Below are positions 25,206 through 35,439 of a stretch of 64,000 bases of DNA, one piece after another. A program made the position numbers and the translations under genes. Below the pieces are notes generated by a model, which did no database searches, was not told where the DNA came from, and saw only the letters and a list, made by a program, of their open reading frames with translations. Source of the stretch: Sternotherus odoratus (taxonomy: Eukaryota; Chordata; Testudines; Kinosternidae); the NCBI GenBank assembly GCA_032164245.1, contig JAVMKO010000003.1, positions 62,380,390 to 62,444,389 on the forward strand, given 5' to 3'. Positions within the stretch are counted from its first letter, which is position 1, and each line of letters opens with the position of its first letter.

Positions 25206-25729
25206 CAGGGCCGGCAACAGGGGGTACTACGGGTAGAGCTGTACCGGGCCCCAGACTTAAGGGGGGCCCCCTTAAGTCCAGGGACCGGTACACAGCTGTA
25301 CCCATAGTCATCCCACCTGGGCACCGCATCTCCCTGGCCGCTCTTTCCCGGGCTGTGTCCAGGTGTCAGTGCCCGGCAGCCTCCCGAGCCCTTCAGCTGG
25401 CAGCTCGTCCCGCGCCCCAGGAGGCGCCCCGAGGCACCCCCGGCTGCAGCGCTTCTCCCGCCTACCTGCAGCAAGGGGGGGAGCCCCCCGGCACCACAGG
25501 ATGCCGGCTCCATCGCCTCCCCTGCCCCGGCGGCTGCAGAGGACTGGCCAAGCGCGCCACTTCACGGGGGCGGGGGCCAGCGAGCGGGGCTGGGGAGAGC
25601 CGGGTGCGCGCAGCCCAGCCAGCGGGGAACCAATGGGGGTGGGGAGGGGAGGAGGTTAGGCAGGGGGGGTCCTGGGGGGGCCCCCAACGATCAGAGTAGG
25701 GGGCCCCAAAATTTCTGTTGCCGGCCCTG
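25206..25729 (-). mobile_element. hAT-type non-autonomous transposon, 524 bp, sister of 16038-16626
   Basis: The ends 'cagggccggcaacagg' and 'ctgttgccggccctg' are inverted copies. The flanking octamers ATCCAGAG (25198-25205) and GTCCAGAG (25730-25737) match at seven of eight. The family palindrome sits near its left end (about 25240-25292), whereas in 16038-16626 it is near the right end, so the two copies are in opposite orientation. The cores differ in sequence: here it is GC-rich but not a C-run minisatellite. Confidence 0.9.
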
Positions 25730-25992
25730 GTCCAGAGAACAAAGAAAGTCCACCAGTGGGATTGTGGAATACTTGTGGTGGATTTCAAGAACATAGGGGA
25801 GCTCTACACTGCAAAGCAATAGAACTTGAACCCTAGGTCTGGGCTTGACTTAGTCGTTAGCCCTCCATGCCTGGGGGTCCTGGACACCTGGATTTAACCC
25901 CTGGGTTAGTATAATTGATGTGTAAATTCAAAGGAGTGTGTTAGGTTACATGCTGAGTTTGAATCCTGGTCATATATTGCAGTGTAAACACA

Positions 25993-28544
25993 TTGTAATT
26001 CTTCCGTGGTCTGTCTGAAAAAAGCCATTTTAGAGGAAGGTGGATTGAGTTATGCTTCTCTACCTTATAATACAGCTTGCTTTCTCTGTGTGTGTAGTTC
26101 TTGTGTATCAGCGTTGAGGATGTTCAGAAATAAAGTAATGTTATGTTTCAATTTTCCAGATAGAGTATTTTGTTTTAATCCAACTTCTGTGTGTATGTCA
26201 CGAACACAACAGATAAAACTGGGTGCTGAAGGAGGGATTATAAAAGAGAGAAAAAGATAAAATTGCTGTATGGGGCAAAATGGATATTTTTCATATGACT
26301 GAAAGAGAGAGAGATTTTGCAACATATACTAAGACATGAGCAGTATTTTTGTGCAAATGTTAAAGAAAACACCGATAAACAAAGGACTGTTTTCCTAACT
26401 TTGGTGGGGAAAGACAATATTTTCAGTGTTTAAAGATTTATTTTTGCCATAAGAACCTCCTGAGTTGTAGTATAAGAACATAACAGAGATACGGAAGAAA
26501 CATTATATACCTACCAGAGATTTTTTTTAAAAAGAACAAGCATGCAAAACCTGTCTGCTTCTGGTTATTTTGGTAATTTTCAAAAAGAGGATCTCTAACA
26601 CCAATTTAGTTTTGGAGTAAAATACATAGACTTAAGAGGGACTGTTGAATGTTGTGCATAAGAAGGAACTACCTCTGAGGAAATTGTTATGTTTGAACCC
26701 ACACCAAAAGAAGAAACAACCCATACTAAAATTTGAAAATATTTTGGCCCCATTATGCCATGCCTAGGAAGAAGGCCCTTGGATGCGGGAGTGAAGAAGA
26801 TGAATACAACATAGCTCAGCACTTTTCACAGAATCTAGAACACACCAAAACCAGAGAGAGAGAGAGCACAGACTGCTCCCTAAAACCGAGAGGTAAACAA
26901 CTAACCCCTCCTTACTTCAGGCTGGCTTTTTGCAGACAGGGTGCTACCACATGCTTCCCTGAAGTGTCTCCTAGCCTGCAAGCAAGCATAGGAAACCCCT
27001 TATAAGTAAAAGTGATATTTGTAATGTTAACAGTTTTCTGTACACTACACTTAGCCCCTATCAGCTTCCTCAGACTCCTAAATTTAAATATTTCACCAAA
27101 CTTTATTTTTTTTTTTGGTGCTAGCATATTGGTTCCATTTTGGTTAATATTTTCCCCTCTCCTCCTCTGCATATTGAGATTCTGATGTTTCCGCATCGAG
27201 TTGGTCCTGTGCATGGAACTGAAACATTTCAGACAAAACTATCATAGCGCAGTTAGAGTACCAGATATTTTAAACAAAGTCATTTTCTTAGTAATCTAAA
27301 TATAGGGTAAAATCCTACCCCATTGAAATTAATGGCAAAAAGTCCACATTTTCTGTCTAATTAAGATTGTAAACTCCTCATGGTAGTGGACTTCTGTTTG
27401 TATACTAACTGTTTTAAAAATCCCTCATACAATAATAATACGGTCGGGGTTTAGCCAATAAAATGGTTACACTCCAGAGCATTTAAAGTAGAACTTACAA
27501 GGCTAAACTCTTTAGTGATTTTCTTTAATCCCCATGACTCTAATGCAGAGGTCAGAAGGGCTGTTATTATTGGCAACTACATTATAACTAGGCTACTTTA
27601 AAAAGCAGGCTAGATAGGCTCACAGTTTAAAGAATCCATAATAAGAAAAATAAAAATAAAATAAAATACTGTTATTACCACAGAGACTCAGCCCTTTGTA
27701 TCACCTATTTTAGGACATTAAACACGCCTAAAAGGGTTGTTAAAGAAGTCACTGGAAATATTAATGTAAATTATTCCAATACAAAAAAAAATTAGAAAGG
27801 ATGAAATGGAAGCTTATGACAAATCAAAATGGGATGGTGGGGAGAGAAAAAGATTTCAAAAGTTTAAGAGGATCCAATCAGTTGTGGTGACTTCTATACT
27901 TTGCTTTGGCATATTCTTCTCCAGTCCACAATGTGGACCTAAGCTGAATTGTTATAGTAGTTTCCTCCACTTTAAGCATTTACTAATATACATGTAAATA
28001 TAATATACATCTACAAGTAAAAGAGCATATGTCTGGAATTTCTTGGGATGTGCTGCCGTCTGCACTAGCTTTGCAGCCATCAGTGCAATTTAAAGCTACA
28101 TTTTTATTCTCTAGCAGAAACTCCAAGAGAATGGCCATACAAACACAGCCAGCCTTCTCCAGGACTGAATTACCCTGGACCTAGCAGACCCACGTTGTCT
28201 GCCCATATTATCTGGTATGAATCTAGCCAGGAGTATAGTTAAGTTGAAGTATAAGTTACATGCTGATAAACTGGTGTCATTTTTATGATAAGATGGCAAA
28301 GAGGTGGAGTTAAAGGAGGAAGAGAAACCAGTAAGTTACAATATACGACATCCTCACTCAGTATCCCCTCTCTATTTCAGCTACAACATTCACTTATTAA
28401 TGTGACTTTCTGGCATGTATCTTACAGTGACAGTTACATACTTCTGAATTGAGCCTCATGGCTATACCGAGTTTTTCAGACCTGTAATTACAATAGACAT
28501 AGTTCCATCAAGAATACCATTAGTGGTGGCTGAGTTATACACAG
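25993..28544. other. AT-rich non-coding stretch
   Basis: The open frames are short and unconvincing. No repeat or RNA was recognised. Confidence 0.55.
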
Positions 28545-28860
28545 TAGCTGGGAGCACGCTTCCCACTGTGGGTAACAACAACAAGAACAAACCCAGCCAA
28601 TCTGGGGTATGTACTTGGGCAGTTAGACCAACCTGCCAGTGCTACACTGTTATGTTTAGCATGCTAGCTCGAGCAGAATGAGCATATTTGTCTACCCATA
28701 CTGATAAGCGTGCTTGCAGCTTCTGTGTGGACATACCCACAGTGGTAAAAGTGAGTGAGCCCATTTAAAGCTGTTTACACTACTGCTACCACCAGTGGAA
28801 CTACAACCACTGGGAATTGCAGGTCTCAAAATTACTAGCATAGACAAGGCCTGACAGGGT
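28545..28860. repeat. decayed DNA-transposon-like repeat
   Basis: The segment contains 'agcatgctagctcgagcag', 'gtctacccatactgataagc' and 'tgtggacatacccacag', words typical of palindromic turtle DNA-transposon remnants with 'tgtctac' termini. No clear boundaries were found. Confidence 0.35.
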
Positions 28861-30118
28861 GGTGAGTAGTCTAAGAGCTATATATGATGAATGGATTATA
28901 AATAAATCTTTCAAAAATCTGTCATTTAGATGAATTGCCTTATTTGCTTGGTGAGATTTGTTGCATCTGCCCTCACAACATGATACAAATTAGTGGATCA
29001 ACAAATGATAAGTGATTGTATGGTTGTACTCAAATATTCAATTTACTTCAGAAATCCTCCCCTTCCCCACCCTCATCTAAAGTTTGGAATAACCCCAAGT
29101 GTGCAGAGCTAGTTAGATCAAAATCTAATTTGCAGCATATTATATAATGAAAAATGCATAAGTGAAGTGTCTTGTTTGGTTCATAACTATGTAATAAATA
29201 TTGTTTAAGGAGGAAAGCACAGTTTTCAATATGCTTATCTATTTCTGTACAAAGCCAGTTTCAACTATTGGGGGGGAAAACAATAGATGCCAGAGAATTA
29301 AAATGTATCTGAGTTTTTAATGTTCTTTTAGAAAAGAAATGAATATACACTATGATCCAGAAAATTAAAAGGAACTGAGATAAATAAAATATATCAAAAA
29401 TTAATGCATCAAATGTTTTCAGAAAAGTACTTTAAACTGAACCAAACATTTCAACCCAATGAAATAAAATCTGGGACACTATCTTCACTTAAGGAATTAC
29501 TACATATTTTTTTCATGTTCAAGAGCTATGATTTAAACAAGACATACAACAACTTTTTAATGTTCTCTTGGTGTTTTAGTAATGGGCCCAACTTAAGCTC
29601 TGAACCTGCCACGAGCTCTGGAGACAATGGGGTTCTAGAGTGGCTCCATCTGTGGGCAATGAAGTGACGAATAGGGGATAACCAGAGCCTAGTAACACTT
29701 GGAACCTGTTGACTCAGTTCGGACAGGTTTTCTAGCCTGATTAATACTCCAGTGATTTATGAGTAATCACTGATTAATGCTATTTATTTTTGCAGCTGTA
29801 AATTTGCATTAGAGCTTTATTTGTAATCATTAGAATTAGAGTGGTGCAATCCAAAACACTTAAATTAAAGACTGTGGTTTCAGTATTAAGATTTATTTGT
29901 AGGAGTTTACAATACAAACAGTATAATTTCAGAGAGATGAACTGGGCAGACAAGATTTTAGTTAAGGAATATTGGACAGTTATGCTAATCTGGGGGGAAA
30001 ACATAGGGGGGAAATGTTAATACATTCGTTTTTTAAAAATGTTTCTGTTGTTCAAAATCAGCTGTTTAGGTTGTTGGTTTTCAAGGAATTCATTTACAGT
30101 TTACAATGGTTATTATGT
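28861..30118. other. AT-rich non-coding stretch
   Basis: Nothing recognised. Confidence 0.55.
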
Positions 30119-30122
30119 CTAC

Positions 30123-30520
30123 TGTGGTAAACCCAGGGCTGGAAGGCTGTGGTGAGAGGGGAAAACTGCAGGTAAATTAGGTCCAGCTGAGAAAGGCTGC
30201 TGCAGCCAGCAGCAGGGCCAGCTGGGACCGGTTAAGGAGGCAGCCAGAGCCCTTTAAAGAGACTTCTAACCCAGAGAGGGGTGTGGGAGTGAGGAGTGTG
30301 TTTGGAGGCAGGAGGAGTCAGAAGATTGAGTTTGTGAAAGCAGAAGGAGGTAAAGGCAAGTGAGAGGCAGATACAGAGAGGCTGCCAGCAGGCAGGGAGG
30401 CAGGAAGGAGCCCTCCCAGGAGGGAGCTAGCCCTCCCTAACCAGTGAGAGGCCAAACCCAAATGGGGGAGCTGCCCAGAGGACTGGAGCCTGGGGTGCCC
30501 AGGGGTGCCCACTTGCCACA
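30123..30520 (+). repeat. 5' LTR of the gypsy element
   Basis: It begins TGTGG and ends CCACA, a 5-bp inverted terminus, and is 398 bp long. It matches 35037-35435 almost throughout. Observed differences include G/A runs near 30160, C/T near 30207, G/C near 30420, T/C near 30460 and a short length change near 30503. A 'cctttaaagag' at about 30250 is the only TATA-like word I see. Confidence 0.95.
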
Positions 30521-30522
30521 AG

Positions 30523-30541
30523 TGGTGTTAGAGGTGGGATT
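30523..30541 (+). other. primer-binding site, tRNA-Leu-like
   Basis: Two bases after the LTR comes 'tggtgttagaggtgggatt'. The 3' end of vertebrate tRNA-Leu predicts TGGTGTCAGGAGTGGGATT, so about 16 of 19 positions agree. The spacing of two bases mirrors the two bases between polypurine tract and 3' LTR. Confidence 0.65.
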
Positions 30542-30629
30542 GTGAGTAGATGTGCTGGCAAGACCCCTCGACCAGGGCGAAAAGCCCCCCCCCCTTATTC
30601 AAAAACATAAATAAAAAGAGAGAGAGAAA

Positions 30630-31658
30630 ATGGAGGAGGTGGTGAAGGCACTGGTTCAGGCCACTGCGGCCCAGCAGGAGGCTGTTCGAGTGCAGCAGGA
30701 AACCAACCAGTTACTGATGTCCCAGGCAGCCCAGGACCGAGCCACATTGCAGGAGTTAGTGAAGCAGGTGAAAGTCCTGGGCACCCTGGCCCGTGGGGGT
30801 CCCGATGCCCGGCCGCTGCGGGCAAGCAACTATTTACAGAAAATGACGGCGGACGACGATACCGAGGCCTACCTTCTCGCGTTCGAGAGGACAGCCCTGC
30901 GAGAGGCCTGACCCCGGGAGCAGTGGGCAAGCATCCTGGCCCCTTTTCTGTGTGGAGAGGCCCAGAAGGCCTACTTTGATCTGGCAACCGAGGCTGCTAC
31001 GGATTATCCCCAGCTCAAGGCTGAAATCCTGGCAAGGGCGGGAATGACGCCAGCCCTGAGAGCCCAGCAGTTTCACGACTGGAGGTACAAGTCCGACAAG
31101 CCACCAAGGACCCAGCTGTTTGACTTGATTCACCTGGCCCGGAAGTGGCTGCAGCCTGAGACCCAGAGACCAGAGAAAGTGGTGGAAATCCTAGTCCGGG
31201 ACAGGTATATGCGGGGGTTGCCACCCGACATAAGGGGTTGGGTCCGTAAGAACGATCCCTCCTCATATGACGAACTAGTAGCCCTCGTGGAGAGACACCT
31301 AGCCTCCCAGGAGCTGCCTCGGACTACCAAGGAGGGAGTGTGCCCGAGTAGGAGGCAGGGCACAGGGCCAAAACCCCGGGGTACCATGACCCCAAGCCGT
31401 TACATAGGGGGAGGAAAAGAGGCTGGGGATCAGCCTGAAAGCATGGAGAAGCTTGGGGACTGGGGGAATGAGACTCGGGGGGTACGGCCTAACAGCCCGA
31501 GAACCAGGGTGCTAGCCCGAGCGGGTATACGCTGCTACGCATGTGGGGAAGTAGGGCATATAGCGGCCCAGTGCCGAACCCATGCAATGCGACCTGGGGG
31601 GGATGGAAGGTCCCTGTGTCCTAATAAGTCAGGTGGGGGTCGCGGTGGCCCCCCATAG
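30630..31658 (+). pseudogene. gag: gypsy gag (capsid with SCAN-like domain, zinc knuckle), one in-frame stop
   Basis: The frame is continuous from the ATG at 30630 to the stop at 31656-31658 (about 341 residues), except for a TGA at 30909-30911, probably a decayed CGA. The first 70 residues are Q/E-rich and likely coiled coil. Residues about 147-224 (31068-31301) align by eye with the SCAN domain: [39 protein letters not shown], then ELVALVE. A CCHC zinc knuckle (C-x2-C-x4-H-x4-C) lies at 31533-31574. Gag would form the particle and bind element RNA. The 3' end overlaps pol by 77 bases. SCAN domains are known to derive from Gmr1-like gag, which fits the pol order here. Confidence 0.92.
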
Positions 31659-34600
31659 ATACACCCGGCCCGTTAAGATGAACGGCATTAGTACCACCGC
31701 GTTAGTAGACTCCAGGAGTGCGGTCACGCTGGTCTCGGGGAAGCTGGTCGGGCGAAACCAACTGTCGCGGGCCAAGCGCTCCGCAGTATCCTGTGTACAT
31801 GGGGATGTCAATTATTACCCCACCATCCCCGTAAGTATAGACATCCTGGGAAACCCCACAAAGGTAATGGTGGGGGTAGTCCCGAAGCTCCCCTACCCGG
31901 TCCTGATTGGGCGAGACTTCCCAGGGTTCGATAACCTGCTCCCTGGAAGGGAGGCAGAAGGTGTTAGTGCCAAGATCCAGGAGAGGGCGCCAAGGGATTG
32001 CGGACCCCCGGCCTTCCGAGAATTTGACCCAGGGCTATTTTCCCTGCCGGGGGGACCCAAGAAGTCTCGGAAGGAGAGAAGGGCAGCTAAGGAGTTGGGG
32101 ACGAAGATTTTGACCCAGTACCGAAGGGTAGCGCTGGTAGGGGAACAAGTAAGCCCCAGAGGGAAGAGGGCTCGGCAAGCTGTGGGGGAGCCCGACGCCA
32201 GACCTATTGCCCCCCAGACTGACCCCGAGAGGGAATCGGGGATAGATCCCCCAGAGCTAGGACCGATTGGCCTGTCAATGGAAAGCTTTGGGCAGGATCA
32301 AGCCAATGATCCAGCCTACCACCATATCCAGAAGGAAGTAGTTGAGGTGAATGGAGTCCCGGTAGAAGGGAAAGTTAAGGGCCGAGGGACGTATTATGTG
32401 ATAAAGGGGGACCTATTATACAGAGTAGTCCGGATGTCGGACCAAACCACAGAGCAACTCCTGGTTCCCCAGAAACATCAGAGAGGCGTGATGGACCTAG
32501 CCCATAGCCACCTCTTCGGGGGCCACCTAGGGGTGGATAAAACCCTCGACAGGGTCCTGAAAAGATTTTTTTGGCCAGGAGTCTACGCGGCTGTCCGACG
32601 ATATTGCGCCTCCTGCCCGGACTGCCAATTGCATGCCCCCCGGCCACACTTGCGGGCCCCGTTGGTACCTCTGCCCATCATTGAAGTCCCCTTTGAGAGG
32701 ATTGCGATGGACCTGGTAGTCCCACTAGAGAAATCTGCCCGGGGCCATCAGCACATACTGGTTGTGCTTGACTACGCCACCCGATACCCGGAAGCTGTGC
32801 CCCTACGGAATACTATGTCCAAGACCATAGCCCGGGAATTGGTGCAGATTTTCTCCCGATTAGGAATACCCAAGGAGATCCTAACCGATCAAGGGACCCC
32901 CTTTGTGTCGAAGCTGATGAAGGACTTGTGTGACATGCTCCAAGTGCGGACCCTGAGGACATCGGTTTACCACCCTCAGACGGACGGTCTGGTCGAACGC
33001 TTTAATAGGACATTGAAGAGTATGATACGGAAGGTAGTGAGCCGGGACGGGAAGGATTGGGACACCCTGCTCCCCTACCTACTGTTTGCCATGAGGGAGG
33101 TACCGCAGGCCTCCACGGGATTCTCCCCGTTCGAGTTGTTATATGGACGCCACCCTCTGGGCATACTCGATATAGCCAAAGAGGGTTGGGAGGAACAGCC
33201 GAAGCCGGAGAGAAATGTCATTGAGCATGTGTTACGGATAAGAGAGAGGATAGCCCAGGTCACCCCCATAGTGCGAGAACACATGAAGAAGGCCCAAGAG
33301 GCCCAGCAGACGTATTATGATCGTCGGGCGGTGAGCCGGAAGTTCCAGGTGGGGGACCGGGTAATGGTGCTTGTACCCACGGCTGAAAGTAAACTGTTAG
33401 CCCACTGGCAAGGGCCCTATGAGGTGATCGAAGCCGTGGGAGACGTGGACTATAAGGTCCGACAGCCGGGATGCCGGAAGCTGGAGCAGATCTATCATGT
33501 AAACCTACTGAAGCCTTGGCAGGATAGAGAGGCCCAAGTAGTCGCGCTCGGAGCAACCCCCCGGGAAGAGAACCAGCCTAGCCAGGTAGGGATATCCCCC
33601 GAGCTGACCCCAAACCAACGAGAAGAGGTGATCAGCATGATCAGACAGCACCTGGACGTGTTCTCGGAGACACCTGGCCGAACCAGGGAGGTATGCCACC
33701 ACATCCGCACGGAGCCTGGGGTAAAAGTGTGTGTCAAGCCCTATCGGATCCCAGAGGCAAAAAGGGAAATGATTGGAACAGAAGTCCGGAAGATGCTGAG
33801 ATCGGGGGTCATAGAAGAGTCCCATAGCCAGTGGTCCAGTCCCGTGGTCCTGGTACCCAAGCCCAATGGCAGTGTAAGATTCTGCAATGACTTCCGGAGG
33901 CTGAACGACATGTCCCAGTTCGATGCATATCCGCTACCACGAATAGATGAACTGATCGACCGATTAGGAACAGCGCGGTTCCTGTCCACCCTGGACCTGA
34001 CCAAAGGCTACTGGCAAATCCCCCTTGCCCCAGTGGACAAGGAGAAAACAGCCTTTGACACTCCAGATGGTCTGTTCCAATACACGGTTCTCCCCTTTGG
34101 ATTACATGGGGCCCCCGCCACCTTCCAGCAGCTTTTGGACAAACTGCTGCGGCCGCATCGTAAGTACGCGGCCGCTTATTTGGATGATGTGATTATACAT
34201 AGCCCCGACTGGGAGACACACTTGGGGAAGGTGGAGGCAGTGCTAGACACGTTGAGGAAGGCCGGCTTGACTGCGAATCCTGCCAAGTGCTCAATTGGAC
34301 TAGCAGAAGCCAGATACCTCGGATATGTAGTGGGGAGAGGCCTGGTGAGACCCCAGCTTAACAAGTTAGAGGCGATCCAGAAGTGGCCACGACCAGTCCG
34401 GAAAAAGCAGGTCAGGGCGTTCCTGGGGTTGGTCGGCTATTACCAACGGTTCATTCCCCATTTCGCCGCCCGGGCATGCCCACTAACTGACCTGACGAGA
34501 GCCCGTGGCCCGGATATCGTGAAATGGTCGAATGCAGCAGAAGAGGCGTGTAAGGATCTGCGGACGGCCCTCTGCACCGACCCCGTGCTAATAGCCCCGA

Positions 34601-34860
34601 ATTGGGAGAAGGAGTTCTTATTGCAGGCCGATGCCTCCGAAGTAGGGCTAGGAGCGGTGCTGTCCCAGATGATAGATGGAGAAGACCACCCCATTCTGTA
34701 CCTGTCGGAAGCTCCTGCCCAGGGAACAGAAATACGCCGTGGTAGAGAAGGAGTGCCTGGCAGTGAAGTGGGCCGTAGAAAGCCTCCACTACTACCTGCT
34801 CGGAAGACGGTTTACCCTGGTCATGGATCATGCTCCGCTGAAGTGGATGCACCAGAATAG
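31582..34860 (+). pseudogene. pol: gypsy pol: protease-integrase-reverse transcriptase (RNase H frame broken)
   Basis: One 1092-codon frame, offset by one from gag. Protease: residues about 35-110, with DSR at 43-45 where the family has DSG or DTG, so the active site is altered. Integrase: zinc-binding H...H and CxxC at about 305-350 (CASCPDC). The catalytic triad is D377, D436 and E472, with exactly 35 residues between the last two, and a GPYEV motif follows near 613. Reverse transcriptase: about 715-950, with D805 (TLDLTKGYW) and YLDD at 866-869. RNase H begins with LLQADASEVGLGAVL near 1013. At about 34700-34710 the true frame moves to the next one (see 34703-35044), so the last roughly 50 codons here are not RNase H. 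The start codon is uncertain because pol may be made by frameshifting from gag. Confidence 0.95.
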
Positions 34861-35044
34861 GGATAAAAACGCAAGGGTCACCAGGTGGTTCCTCTCGCTA
34901 CAACCCTTCCACTTCCGCATACAACATAGGTCCGGCCTCCTGCACGGAAATGCGGACGGCCTGTCCAGGGTACACTGCTCAGCGACCCAAGTAGCCCAAC
35001 CCCATGGTGTTGAGCGGGGGGGGGGGGGGGGGGATGTGTGGTAA
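34703..35044 (+). pseudogene. gypsy RNase H, C-terminal part in shifted frame
   Basis: The reading frame starting around 34703 continues RNase H: KLLPREQKYAVVEKECLAVK, then LGRRFTLVMDHAPLKWM, and the terminal HGNADGLSR motif at about 34945-34970. It is offset by one from the pol frame, so a one-base gain or two-base loss near 34700-34710 separates it. The frame runs through the polypurine tract to a stop at 35042-35044, just inside the 3' LTR. Confidence 0.9.
35012..35036 (+). other. polypurine tract (G-run)
   Basis: 'gagc' is followed by about 18 consecutive G and then 'atg', ending immediately before TGTGG of the 3' LTR. Polypurine tracts prime plus-strand DNA synthesis. A pure G-run this long is unusual and prone to slippage and sequencing length error. 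Confidence 0.8.
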
Positions 35045-35435
35045 ACCCAGGGCTGGAAGGCTGTGGTGAGAGGGGGAAACTGCAGGTAAATTAGGTCCAG
35101 CTGAGAAAGGCTGCTGCAGCCAGCAGCAGGGTCAGCTGGGACCGGTTAAGGAGGCAGCCAGAGCCCTTTAAAGAGACTTCTAACCCAGAGAGGGGTGTGG
35201 GAGTGAGGAGTGTGTTTGGAGGCAGGAGGAGTCAGAAGATTGAGTTTGTGAAAGCAGAAGGAGGTAAAGGCAAGTGAGAGGCAGATACAGAGAGGCTGCC
35301 AGCAGGCAGGGAGGCAGGAAGGAGCCCTCCCAGCAGGGAGCTAGCCCTCCCTAACCAGTGAGAGGCCAAACCCAAACGGGGGAGCTGCCCAGAGGACTGG
35401 AGCCTGGGGTGCCCAGGGGGGGCCCACTTGCCACA
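35037..35435 (+). repeat. 3' LTR of the gypsy element
   Basis: It is 399 bp, begins TGTGG and ends CCACA, followed by target-duplication copy CTAC (35436-35439). It matches the 5' LTR with about six differences. Confidence 0.95.
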
Positions 35436-35439
35436 CTAC

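Larger units (their letters stand above)
24600..25992. mobile_element. decayed DNA transposon (probably Harbinger-like) carrying two nested hAT inserts
   Basis: The left end 'tgtctacactgcagtgtaag' (about 24602) and the right end 'catatattgcagtgtaaaca' (about 25972-25991) are approximate inverted copies. Between them lie the complete hAT inserts 24684-24993 and 25206-25729, each with its own target duplication. No transposase reading was recognised. The superfamily is inferred from the end sequence. Confidence 0.45.
30123..35435 (+). mobile_element. Ty3/gypsy LTR retrotransposon, Gmr1-like, nearly complete
   Basis: The element has two near-identical LTRs, a 4-bp target duplication CTAC (30119-30122 and 35436-35439), a tRNA-Leu-like primer site, gag, pol and a G-rich polypurine tract. 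The pol order is protease, integrase, reverse transcriptase, RNase H. Ty3/gypsy elements normally place integrase last; integrase-first order is the defining feature of the Gmr1 group described from fish and other deuterostomes. The gag capsid resembles the SCAN domain. The LTRs differ at only about six places in 399 bp, so insertion was recent. The copy is nevertheless disabled: one in-frame stop in gag, a frame break in RNase H, and a changed protease active site. Confidence 0.95.

Noticed and set aside
31533..31574. Host CCHC zinc-finger gene
   Set aside because: The knuckle is part of the gypsy gag, in frame with the SCAN-like capsid and between the LTRs.
33075..34852. Several 60-130 codon minus-strand frames opposite the gypsy pol
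   Set aside because: Antisense shadows of pol.
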